Source of the DNA: a virus
IMG/VR virus record: IMGVR_UViG_3300004693_000005
Coordinates: 1 to 20,579 of that record
Length of the DNA stretch: 20,579 nucleotides
Reading direction: 5' to 3' (one strand)
Shown here: piece after piece, positions 13,767-20,579 of the stretch
Layout: each line of letters begins with the position of its first letter
Position numbering within the stretch: the stretch's first letter is position 1
The notes under the pieces: model-generated
Seen by the model: the letters and a program-made list of their open reading frames with translations, nothing else
What the model was told of the DNA's origin: nothing
Databases searched by the model: none
Made by a program: the position numbers and the translations under genes

Positions 13767-14492
13767 ATGAGCGATGTTAATGATGTTTGCCCTGAAGATA
13801 AATTTTTAGATGAATTAGAAGATGATATTATAAATGAAAATCCTATAAATGATAAACAATTTTATAGAGGCGATAAAAAACTTCCAAGGGAAAATGCAAA
13901 GTTTAATTTTACTCCTGCAATGGTTAAAGAACTTGCAAAATGTAAAGATAATATAGTTCACTTTGCAGAAAATCATTTTACTATAGTAAATGTAGATAGA
14001 GGTAAAGAAAAAATTGAACTTTATCCAGCACAAAAAAGAGTTCTTAAAAGTCTTGCTAAACAGAGATGGATTTCATTAACCGCATCTCGCCAGTGTGGAA
14101 AAACTACAATCACAACAGTTTACGCATTATGGAATACTTGTTTTTTTGATGATCAACGTGTGCTTATAGTAGCAAATAAGGAAAATACTGCTATTACTAT
14201 TTTTAAGAAAGTTAGATTGGCATATGAATTATTGCCTAATTATTTAAAACCAGGTGTTAAAGAATGGGGAAAAACCGGAGCAGTATTTGCAAATGGTAGT
14301 AGTATAGGCATATCTACAACAACATCAACAGCAGCAAGAGGAGATAGTGCTAATTGTATAGATGGAAGTTCAATAGTTACTCTACGTGATAAAACTACAA
14401 AAGAAATTAAAGATATAAAAATGTCAGATTTAGCAAATATTTTTGAATCTAATGATAATATTTTAAATATAGATATAATAAATGATGAATAA
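13767..14492 (+). CDS. 17: Large terminase, N-terminal fragment (gp17-N) fused to the N-half of a split intein
   Basis: The first part of the packaging ATPase. Residues 1-196 are terminase: a leading acidic region, the adenine-binding-like L-Y-P-A-Q (86-90) and Walker A S-R-Q-C-G-K-T-T (107-114), ending A-A-R-G-D-S-A-N. From Cys197 to the stop at 241 the sequence changes to an intein N-half (C-I-D-G-S-S-I-V-T-L). The protein stops before Walker B, so alone it cannot hydrolyse ATP. The missing remainder is at 15414-16988. Joining exteins 1-196 and the 410 C-terminal residues gives 606 residues, against 610 for T4 gp17. The upstream signal (TTGCTT 13731-13736, 16 bases, TTAAGT) is too weak to call a promoter. 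This is not a pseudogene: both halves keep intein splice signals and conserved motifs. Confidence 0.93.
   Translation: MSDVNDVCPEDKFLDELEDDIINENPINDKQFYRGDKKLPRENAKFNFTPAMVKELAKCKDNIVHFAENHFTIVNVDRGKEKIELYPAQKRVLKSLAKQRWISLTASRQCGKTTITTVYALWNTCFFDDQRVLIVANKENTAITIFKKVRLAYELLPNYLKPGVKEWGKTGAVFANGSSIGISTTTSTAARGDSANCIDGSSIVTLRDKTTKEIKDIKMSDLANIFESNDNILNIDIINDE
14355..14489 (+). mobile_element. N-half of split terminase intein (45 residues)
   Basis: It begins with the catalytic Cys197, followed by D-G and a short block A strand (S-I-V-T-L), a turn of charged residues, then I-K-M-S-D-L-A-N-I-F and a tail ending I-I-N-D-E. Block B with its T-x-x-H motif is absent here and found in the C-half, so the intein is split between blocks A and B, much earlier than in common split inteins, whose N-half is about 100 residues. 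Atypically split terminase inteins with a very short N-half are known from metagenomic phages (AceL-TerL type). Confidence 0.88.
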
Positions 14493-14536
14493 ATGCTGGA
14501 TTTTCTAATATTAGGCGTTAAATACTGTTATAATAT

Positions 14537-15430
14537 ATGAAAAATAGTAGAAATAATCCAGATATAAATAGAAAATATAATTATTTATATAAATTAACTA
14601 ATAAAATAAACAGTAAAATTTATATAGGGGTTCATCGCACTGATAAATTAGATGATGGATATATGGGATCAGGAATGATGTTAAAACGTGCAAAAAATAA
14701 ATATGGAATAGATAATTTTGAAAAAAATATTATTAAATTTTTTAATACATATAAGGAAGCGTTAGATGCTGAGAGAATAATCGTAAACATGGAATTTATA
14801 TCGGATTCTAATAATTATAATGTAAGAGAAGGGGGATTTGGTAATTGTAAATGGTCGCCTGAAATGATTATTATTATGTCGAATACTGCTAAAGAATTAT
14901 GGAATAATAACGAACATAGATTAAAAATGGAAAAAATTACATCTGATCCCGAAAGAAATATTAAAATCGGAAAAAAAGTATCTGAATGGATTAAAACACA
15001 TCCTGATGAACATAAAATTCGTATGGATAAAATAAATAAAAATCCTGATAAAATTAAAAAAACCGCTGATAAACATAGAGGAATGAAACGAACTGAAACT
15101 ACTAAAAAAAATGTTTCAAACGCTTTAAAAGAATTATATATAGAAAATCCAGAATTGGGAATTACTATAAGTGGAAAGGGGTCAAAATATATTTATAATC
15201 CACTAACACAAGAAATTAAAAGAATTTCTAAAGATGAATATATAATAGAAGGTTGGATATATGGAAGTGGACCAAAAAATAAAGAATCTTATAAAGATTT
15301 AAATTCTGGTAGTTTTTTTGGATATGATCCTAATACGTTAACGGTTAAAAGATTTAAAAAAGATATGATATTACCAGAAGGATGGGTTAAAGGACGACCT
15401 AAAGGAGTTACAAATGGCAGATCTAAATAA
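14537..15430 (+). CDS. GIY-YIG homing endonuclease lying between the two terminase halves
   Basis: A free-standing DNA endonuclease that cuts intein- or gene-free alleles and so spreads its locus by repair. The GIY-YIG domain is clear: N-Y-L-Y-K-L-T-N (15-22), K-I-Y-I-G-V-H (27-33) with the Y-I-G at 29-31, R34, G-S-G at 44-46 and a Glu in E-A-L-D-A-E79-R that fits the metal-binding residue. The middle is Lys-rich and helical, with a NUMOD3-like segment (about 155-200, M-K-R-T-E-T-T-K-K). The C-terminus has two copies of a repeat, Y-N/D-P-x-T with E-G-W (220-247 and 263-289), probably DNA-binding modules. It starts 44 bases after the N-half stop, and its last 17 bases overlap the C-half start. 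No clear promoter precedes it; a TATAAT at 14529-14534 is too close to the start codon to judge. Confidence 0.92.
   Translation: MKNSRNNPDINRKYNYLYKLTNKINSKIYIGVHRTDKLDDGYMGSGMMLKRAKNKYGIDNFEKNIIKFFNTYKEALDAERIIVNMEFISDSNNYNVREGGFGNCKWSPEMIIIMSNTAKELWNNNEHRLKMEKITSDPERNIKIGKKVSEWIKTHPDEHKIRMDKINKNPDKIKKTADKHRGMKRTETTKKNVSNALKELYIENPELGITISGKGSKYIYNPLTQEIKRISKDEYIIEGWIYGSGPKNKESYKDLNSGSFFGYDPNTLTVKRFKKDMILPEGWVKGRPKGVTNGRSK
15402..15407 (+). promoter_or_regulatory. Shine-Dalgarno site for the terminase C-terminal fragment
   Basis: AAGGAG lies six bases before the ATG at 15414, inside the end of the endonuclease gene. It is the only strong SD sequence I found at a start codon in this window and supports 15414 as the true start. 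It also links translation of the terminase C-half to the endonuclease gene. Confidence 0.6.
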
Positions 15431-15755
15431 ATATAAAGTTTTTAAAAATGAAAATTTTGAAGTTTTAACTGATAGTGGATTTCAAGATTTTAAAGGCATT
15501 ATTATCGGAGAAAATCCTAATAAAATTAGATTGGATTTTTCTGATAAAACTCATCTAATTTGTACTCCAAAACATAAATTAATTATAGAAGATGGAACAT
15601 GGATATATGCTAAAGATGTAAAAATTGGATTTGTATTATTTGGAGTAATAGAAGTTATACATATTAATATATTTGAAAATGATGATAAAGTATATGAATT
15701 TCTTCATGTGGATAATGGACATAAATATTTTGCAAATGGAAAATTAAATAAACAA
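15414..15755 (+). mobile_element. C-half of split terminase intein (114 residues), ending Lys-Gln
   Basis: It contains block B (L-I-C-T51-P-K-H54-K-L-I with the T-x-x-H pair), a Hint-type A-K-D-V-K-I-G segment (66-72), block F (K-V-Y-E-F-L-H-V-D ... H-K-Y-F-A-N-G) and the end L-N-K-Q114 before the +1 Cys115. Together with the 45-residue N-half this is a 159-residue mini-intein with no internal endonuclease. The canonical penultimate His is Lys here and the terminal Asn is Gln. Inteins ending in Gln are known and can splice, but this pair of changes is unusual and may slow or alter C-terminal cleavage. Confidence 0.88.
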
Positions 15756-16988
15756 TGCCTAATAATTGATGAATGCGCTTTTATTGAAAAGTCATATATG
15801 GATGAGTTCTGGAAGTCTGTTATACCAGTTATTTCATCAGGTAAAAGTACTAAAATTTTTATGGTATCTACACCTAATGGAGTTTTAAATAAATTTTATG
15901 AAATTTATAGTGAAGCTGAGAAAGGAAAAAATAACTGGAAAGCGGAAAGAATAGATTGGTGGGAAGTTCCTGGTCGTAATGAAAAATGGAAAGCAGATAT
16001 GATTTCGACATTAGGTTCTGAAGAATCATTTAATCAAGAATTTGGAAATCAGTTCTTAGATTCTACTAATGGTGCGGTGGGTATAGAAGTGCTAGAAAAG
16101 TTTAAAAACAACATTAAAGACCCATTATGGAAGAGTAAAGACAATACCTATAGAGTATATGAAATGCCTGATAAAGAAAAAATATATGTTATTGGGGTTG
16201 ATGTTGGGGAAGGTATTGGTAGAGCATCATCAACTGCACAAATATTAGATATTACTGATTTAACTAATATAAAACAGGTTGCGGTATATGGATCAAATAT
16301 AATAGAACCTTTTCATTTTGGTAATATTTTATTTAATATATGTTCATCTTGGGGTAATCCTCCGTTATTAATTGAGCGAAATAATTGCGGAGCACAAGTA
16401 ATCGACGCATTAGCACATACATTATTTTACGAAAAGATTGTAAGTTATAGTAAATTAACGAATACTGGTGGAGGAAAAACTACAAGACATTTGGGAGTGT
16501 TCAGTCATAATAATTTAAGATTTAATGCTGTAACTAATTTACGATATTGGATAAATTTCTTACAAGTAGTTTCAGTTAATGATGCGGATACTATAACAGA
16601 ATTTGAAACTTTTGTAAGATATCCGAATGGTACTTATCGTAAGAGTGGTGATACGAATAGAGATGATTATGTTATGGGATTAGTTTGGGCATTATTTATG
16701 TTAGAAACTGATTTATGCCAGCAATATTTTACTATAGATGAGCATGATGATCAAAATAAACCATTAAAATTATCAAGAAATGATGCTGAATATTCGTATG
16801 ATGAGTTATATATACTAAAAGATCTTATTACAGGAGAAGTTATTAATACATGTTCTAAAGTTGATAAAAGACCTCCTATTCAATCTAAGTATATTCCTAT
16901 ATATGGTGATATGGATTCTATATTAGATGGGAGAGAAATAGATATAGATGATTTAAGTAGCATGGGTTATACTATATACATTCCATAA
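15414..16988 (+). CDS. 17: Large terminase, C-terminal fragment (gp17-C) preceded by the C-half of a split intein
   Basis: Residues 1-114 are the intein C-half; terminase resumes at Cys115 with Walker B C-L-I-I-D119-E120-C-A-F-I, then the coupling motif V-S-T-P-N-G (151-156) and the RNase H-like packaging nuclease: D263 in G-V-D-V-G-E-G, E321 in L-L-I-E-R-N-N-C-G and D417/D418 in R-D-D-Y-V-M-G-L (T4 gp17 has D401, E458, D542). Ligated to the N-fragment it gives a full packaging motor that translocates DNA into the prohead and cuts concatemers. The ATG at 15414 has an SD site and overlaps the endonuclease gene by 17 bases. The tube gene starts 19 bases after its stop. Confidence 0.93.
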   Translation: MADLNKYKVFKNENFEVLTDSGFQDFKGIIIGENPNKIRLDFSDKTHLICTPKHKLIIEDGTWIYAKDVKIGFVLFGVIEVIHINIFENDDKVYEFLHVDNGHKYFANGKLNKQCLIIDECAFIEKSYMDEFWKSVIPVISSGKSTKIFMVSTPNGVLNKFYEIYSEAEKGKNNWKAERIDWWEVPGRNEKWKADMISTLGSEESFNQEFGNQFLDSTNGAVGIEVLEKFKNNIKDPLWKSKDNTYRVYEMPDKEKIYVIGVDVGEGIGRASSTAQILDITDLTNIKQVAVYGSNIIEPFHFGNILFNICSSWGNPPLLIERNNCGAQVIDALAHTLFYEKIVSYSKLTNTGGGKTTRHLGVFSHNNLRFNAVTNLRYWINFLQVVSVNDADTITEFETFVRYPNGTYRKSGDTNRDDYVMGLVWALFMLETDLCQQYFTIDEHDDQNKPLKLSRNDAEYSYDELYILKDLITGEVINTCSKVDKRPPIQSKYIPIYGDMDSILDGREIDIDDLSSMGYTIYIP

Positions 16989-17007
16989 TTTCTGTTAAAT
17001 AATATAA

Positions 17008-17583
17008 ATGAATCCGTCGCAACAATCGATTTTAAATAGAGTAAGTAAAGATAAATTCTTATTGGTATTAGATTTACCTATAGTTATGCGTAATAGCACA
17101 CAATTAAATATTGGTGATAATTTAGATGCATTAACTTTTAGTGTTTTTGGTAGTTTAGTTCCTGACATTACAGTTCCACAAATAGGAGTAGAATTTTCAG
17201 GACAAGTTTATAATGTATCTAGTTATACTCGACCTAATCACACGCCTTTAGTTGTAAATTTTGTTATTGATAATGCATTTAAGAATTATTATATATTATG
17301 GCAATGGTTAAATCTTTTAAATACTACTAATGGAAGTATTTATGGTAGTAATGCAGCAACAGTAAAAACTAGCACGTTGCCTGAATATCAAACTACTTTT
17401 ACAATATTTGCATTGGATGAATATAATCAAAAGATTGCACAATGGACATATCACAACGCATTTATTATAGGATTAGGGGGGATTAATTACAATGATAGGG
17501 ATTCAACATGGATAGAATCGACTACAACAATGCAATATAGTAAGATAGATTTTGAATTATTACCTACCTCAACCATAACATAA
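17008..17583 (+). CDS. 19: Tail tube protein (gp19-like)
   Basis: Forms the inner tube through which DNA leaves the virion. The 191 residues show the tube-protein pattern: an N-terminal helix-strand segment K-D-K-F-L-L-V-L-D-L-P, strands around P-D-I-T-V-P-Q-I-G-V and S-Y-T-R-P-N, the helix with aromatic W residues in L-W-Q-W-L-N-L-L-N (about 97-105), then F-T-I-F-A-L-D-E-Y-N-Q and W-T-Y-H-N-A-F-I-I-G-L-G. It is longer than T4 gp19 (163). It sits between the terminase and the sheath, so tube precedes sheath, the reverse of T4's 18-19. Low sequence identity to T4 gp19 means the call rests on pattern and neighbourhood. No SD sequence is present. Confidence 0.75.
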   Translation: MNPSQQSILNRVSKDKFLLVLDLPIVMRNSTQLNIGDNLDALTFSVFGSLVPDITVPQIGVEFSGQVYNVSSYTRPNHTPLVVNFVIDNAFKNYYILWQWLNLLNTTNGSIYGSNAATVKTSTLPEYQTTFTIFALDEYNQKIAQWTYHNAFIIGLGGINYNDRDSTWIESTTTMQYSKIDFELLPTSTIT

Positions 17584-17625
17584 AGAATTATTATATCAGG
17601 TTTTGATAAATAATAATATAATAAT

Positions 17626-19977
17626 ATGTTAACAATTTCTTCACCAGGTGTACAAATTAACGAAATAGATCTTTCAAATACTACTGCTACTACTAAAGGG
17701 ACTAATATCTTTCTTGCTGGTTATGCTCATCAAGGACCAACTGATGAAGTAATATATCCTACTACAATGACTGAATTCGAACAGATTTTCGGATTGCCTA
17801 CAACTCCATCTGAACGTTATTTCTATCATTCTGCACAACAAATCATTCAATCAAACGGAACTTTATTAACAACACGCCTTCCATATGGTTCAGGAAGTGG
17901 ATTTGGATTTACGGATAGTTATAGTGCATTAGTATATCCTTTAGTATCTGCTATAGGATCAGGCGGGTATCAAATTGGAATGCCTTCTCAATATGAATTA
18001 AATTCTAATGAATACGCAAATTTAACACAGAACAATTTTGCATGGGGTAATATAACTACATCTACAAGTTTAATAAATCTTACAAGTACATCAACTGGAT
18101 TTTCTGTAACGTCAGGTAGTTCATCTATTACTGTTCCTTATAATACATTTGATATTTCTGGAAATATTACTACTACTACTACCGCTACTACAACTGCGAT
18201 TGGTGGTTTTAATACTACGATTACTTCTATATCTGCATTAACTGCAACTAGTCATATTACTAATGCAAAATGGAATGGTTCTATTTTAGATGGTGCTATT
18301 GTTATTATCAATAAATCACAAACTACTATTAATGGAAATTCTGAAGGGTATTATGTATCGCTTGCTGATAATAGTAATTTTGGCCCAACTTCTGTATTCA
18401 ATGATGTTAATTATGTTTATAGTTTAACAGGATCAGGAGATTCAAATAATTGGTACACATTACCTAAATCTAGACAATCATTTAGCCTATCTGGATCTAA
18501 TCTTGTAAGTAATGGTGGTAGCGTTTCTGAAACTATTGAATCTACTCCATTATTTAACTTTGGAGATTCTTACTTCGATGATAGTTTAATTCTAAATGTA
18601 TTTAAAATAAAAACTTCAATTTATGAAGCACCATTATTGTCAATATCATTAGCAGAAACTTATATTGGTTCATTAGATTCCACAAAGAAAACTTCTACAT
18701 CACAAGGTGGAGTATTACGTTCATTCTATTTGGCAGATTCTGTTAATAATGGATCTTCTAATATTGAACTTTTAGTAAATCCTGCTATATCAAAACAAAC
18801 TGCATGGACTAATTTAACTTCAGTTAATCCAATTGTAAATGTTACTATAGGTTCAGCAGCTAAAGCATTATTTGCAGATGGTGTATATGCTATAGTAAAT
18901 ACCTTGATAGATAATACTGATGTTGGACATATTCCTGACAAAATTACTCGCGCTCTTACATTAATTGAAAATCCTGAAATTTATCCAGTAGACATTATTA
19001 TCGATGGTGGATTAACTACAATTGCATCAAATCTTACAGCATTAGTATCACATTCTCTGACAAGTAATGTTTATGATGATTCGCAATATATAAATATTAA
19101 TACACTTTCATCATATGCTACTGATGTTGCAAATAATGGGTTTTATGATAAATGGACTACTATATATAATATTTTTGATGGATTTGTATCTCAAACTAGA
19201 AAAGATTGTATGTTTATAGTTGATCCGCTTCGTCAAATTTTTATCAATGGTAAAGATTCAAAGGTAATTGCTGATCCTAAAAATACATTCTCTCAAAATA
19301 TTTACACTCCTTTACAAATATTATACGGTAGTTCTGATGATAATTATTCAGCAACATATGGTAATTGGGTTAAGATGTATGATTCTAATATAGATGCTCA
19401 ATTCTGGTGTCCTGCTTCTGGATTCGTAGGAGCAATTTATGCAAATAATGATTATGCTACATATCCTTGGTTTGCTCCTGCTGGTTTAACAAGAGGTATT
19501 ATTAAAGGTATTACTGATATTGCATTTAATCCGAATCAAAAACAAAGGGATTTCTTATATACAATATCTATAAATCCTATCGTATATTTCCCTGCGGATG
19601 GATATGTTGTATATGGACAAAAAACATTACAGAAAAAACCATCAGCATTTGATCGCGTTAATGTTCGTAGATTGTTCTTATCATTAGAAAAATCTACTCA
19701 AGCAGTAATGAAGTATTTTGTCTTTGAACCAAATACAGACTTTACAAGAACACGAGTTGTAAATATCTTAACTCCAATTTTTGATAAAGCAAAAGCAACA
19801 CAAGGAGTTTATGACTATAAAATAGTTTGCGATTCCAGAAATAATACAAATTTTACTATAGATGAAAATGAGTTAATAGTTGACATATATTTAAAACCTG
19901 TAAGATCTGCTGAATTTATTCTTGTATCATTCTACGCCACAAGAACGAGTCAAAATTTTAACGAACTTATTGCTTAA
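17626..19977 (+). CDS. 18: Tail sheath protein (gp18)
   Basis: Contractile sheath subunit. The N-terminus S-S-P-G-V-Q-I-N-E-I-D matches the S-P-G-I-E-L-K-E start of T4 gp18, which links neighbouring subunits. The C-terminal third is clearly conserved: P-A-G-L-T-R-G-I-I-K-G, N-P-I-V-Y-F-P-A-D-G-Y-V-V-Y-G-Q-K-T, F-D-R-V-N-V-R-R-L-F (675-684), and V-C-D-S-R-N-N-T with the final P-V-R-S-A-E-F-I. At 783 residues it is about 120 longer than T4 gp18 (659); the extra length lies in the Ser/Thr/Gly-rich middle, the likely surface domains, including a near-pure Thr run at 182-191 coded by repeated ACT codons. It ends 15 bases before a terminator. Confidence 0.95.
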   Translation: MLTISSPGVQINEIDLSNTTATTKGTNIFLAGYAHQGPTDEVIYPTTMTEFEQIFGLPTTPSERYFYHSAQQIIQSNGTLLTTRLPYGSGSGFGFTDSYSALVYPLVSAIGSGGYQIGMPSQYELNSNEYANLTQNNFAWGNITTSTSLINLTSTSTGFSVTSGSSSITVPYNTFDISGNITTTTTATTTAIGGFNTTITSISALTATSHITNAKWNGSILDGAIVIINKSQTTINGNSEGYYVSLADNSNFGPTSVFNDVNYVYSLTGSGDSNNWYTLPKSRQSFSLSGSNLVSNGGSVSETIESTPLFNFGDSYFDDSLILNVFKIKTSIYEAPLLSISLAETYIGSLDSTKKTSTSQGGVLRSFYLADSVNNGSSNIELLVNPAISKQTAWTNLTSVNPIVNVTIGSAAKALFADGVYAIVNTLIDNTDVGHIPDKITRALTLIENPEIYPVDIIIDGGLTTIASNLTALVSHSLTSNVYDDSQYININTLSSYATDVANNGFYDKWTTIYNIFDGFVSQTRKDCMFIVDPLRQIFINGKDSKVIADPKNTFSQNIYTPLQILYGSSDDNYSATYGNWVKMYDSNIDAQFWCPASGFVGAIYANNDYATYPWFAPAGLTRGIIKGITDIAFNPNQKQRDFLYTISINPIVYFPADGYVVYGQKTLQKKPSAFDRVNVRRLFLSLEKSTQAVMKYFVFEPNTDFTRTRVVNILTPIFDKAKATQGVYDYKIVCDSRNNTNFTIDENELIVDIYLKPVRSAEFILVSFYATRTSQNFNELIA

Positions 19978-19991
19978 TAGATAGTTATGAT

Positions 19992-20025
19992 AAAACCGCC
20001 ATATTAAAATAATATGGCGGTTTTT
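19992..20025 (+). terminator. Intrinsic terminator after the sheath gene
   Basis: A perfect 15-bp stem (19992-20006 with 20010-20024), a three-base loop AAA, a GC-rich CCGCC/GGCGG base and five T at 20021-20025. It is the strongest hairpin in the window and closes the terminase-tail transcript. Confidence 0.93.
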
Positions 20026-20033
20026 ATTGTACA

Positions 20034-20061
20034 TTGACATTTATATATATACTGTTATTAT
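20034..20061 (+). promoter_or_regulatory. Promoter for the gene at the right edge
   Basis: A perfect TTGACA at 20034-20039 and TATTAT at 20056-20061, again with 16 bases between. It follows a terminator, as expected for a new unit. The -10 box ends five bases before the ATG at 20067, predicting a leaderless transcript. Confidence 0.6.
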
Positions 20062-20066
20062 AAAGT

Positions 20067-20579
20067 ATGGAATTAATTAAATTAACAGAATCTCAAATAT
20101 TAGAATATAGAAAATTATATAAACAAAAATTTTTAAATATCCTTTTTAAAGAATATCCAAACTTAGAACATGATATAATAGACTTTAATAATTTATATCG
20201 ACTAGAACTTACTAATAAATCTCAAATGTTATATCATTATGTTTGTGATTTAAAAATTAAAGCAAAATGTGAAAGTTGCGATAATCAAATTACTATGTTT
20301 GGTGCTAATCGTAATTGGTCATATAATAAATATTGTAGTAAATTATGCACATGTAAAGATTCTGAATTATTAAAAAGACGAGGAAATTCTAGAAAATTAT
20401 TATGCATCGATTCTAGTGGAATTCAGCGTGGATTGATCGATTCTGCATTATTGACAGATATTTCAAATATTAATAAGAATGATATTTTAGAGTATATACA
20501 GGGAAGATCTATAAATGATTTAAAAGTTCATTTTATATATAAACATCCAGATTGGTATAATTTTATTATTACTAAATAT
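20067..20579 (+). CDS. Zinc-finger protein, probable homing endonuclease (cut by window edge)
   Basis: The first 171 residues of a protein that runs off the window. A zinc-finger pattern C68-x2-C71-x18-C90-x3-C94, with Y-C-S before the second pair (N-K-Y-C-S-K-L-C), is typical of the N-terminal module of phage-encoded free-standing endonucleases, including the Vsr-like (EDxHD) group found near split inteins. The catalytic domain would lie beyond the edge, so the class is not proved. The rest is Lys/Leu/Asn-rich with a helix-rich segment after 120. It has its own promoter behind the sheath terminator, as mobile endonuclease genes often do. A different DNA-binding protein is possible. Confidence 0.65.
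   Translation, partial: MELIKLTESQILEYRKLYKQKFLNILFKEYPNLEHDIIDFNNLYRLELTNKSQMLYHYVCDLKIKAKCESCDNQITMFGANRNWSYNKYCSKLCTCKDSELLKRRGNSRKLLCIDSSGIQRGLIDSALLTDISNINKNDILEYIQGRSINDLKVHFIYKHPDWYNFIITKY

Noticed and set aside
14355-14492. The terminase N-terminal gene as a pseudogene truncated by a stop codon
   Set aside because: The stop falls inside a recognisable intein N-half, the matching C-half and rest of terminase follow in the same strand, and both exteins keep catalytic motifs. A split gene explains all of this.
18169-18198. ACT repeat as a functional DNA repeat
   Set aside because: It is a short coding run giving threonines in the variable middle of the sheath; nothing points to a DNA-level role.
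1-20579. tRNA genes, rRNA, CRISPR arrays, insertion sequences or attachment sites
   Set aside because: I looked through the gaps between genes and saw no cloverleaf-like GC-rich segment, regularly spaced repeats, transposase or flanking direct repeats. All gaps are under about 125 bases and hold the promoters and terminators listed.

Overview
The window is from the genome of a T4-like tailed bacteriophage (contractile-tail myovirus type) that is strongly AT-rich, by eye well under one third G+C. Every convincing gene lies on the + strand. The T4 core proteins recognisable by motif are DNA polymerase gp43, recombinase UvsX, replicative helicase gp41, single-strand binding protein gp32, sliding clamp gp45, large terminase gp17, a tail tube protein (gp19 type) and tail sheath gp18. 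The host cannot be named from the sequence. Shine-Dalgarno (SD) sequences are almost absent and starts sit in A/T-rich leaders, which suggests a host that tolerates SD-poor or near-leaderless initiation, but this is only a hint.

Layout. 1-555: the tail of one unknown gene and a frameshifted tandem paralogue. 596-3799: gp43 with an in-frame 161-residue mini-intein at the polymerase active site. 3860-4231: small conserved-looking protein, then a terminator. 4353-9418: uvsX, a cytosine-5 DNA methyltransferase overlapping a candidate restriction endonuclease gene, gp41 helicase, and a DHH phosphoesterase. 9460-10420: two overlapping unknown genes, the second in the position and of the exact length of T4 gene 59. 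10482-11348: gp32 as an isolated unit with its own strong promoter, G-free leader and terminator. 11425-13666: small unknown genes around the clamp gene, ended by a terminator. 13767-16988: large terminase broken in two. 17008-19977: tail tube and sheath, then a terminator. 20067 to the edge: a zinc-finger protein that looks like the start of a free-standing homing endonuclease.

The most striking system is the terminase. Its N-terminal fragment ends in a 45-residue half of an intein. A GIY-YIG homing endonuclease gene follows, and the C-terminal fragment begins with the complementary 114-residue intein half. The exteins join as RGDSAN + CLIIDECAFI, which aligns without a gap to the T4 gp17 sequence leading into Walker B, and the spliced protein would be 606 residues (T4 gp17 is 610). 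This is a fractured gene: a naturally split intein flanking a homing endonuclease. The split lies unusually early, between intein blocks A and B, and the intein ends in Lys-Gln rather than His-Asn.

Regulation: several genes are preceded by a TTGnnn-N16-TAnnnT promoter, two of them with the identical core TTGATT-N16-TAAACTATA. Four clear intrinsic terminators divide the region into units. How the genes work together: gp43, gp45, gp32, gp41, UvsX and perhaps the gp59-like protein form the replication-recombination machinery; the methyltransferase/nuclease pair may protect or compete; gp17 packages DNA; tube and sheath build the tail; the inteins and endonucleases are genetic parasites lodged in essential genes.
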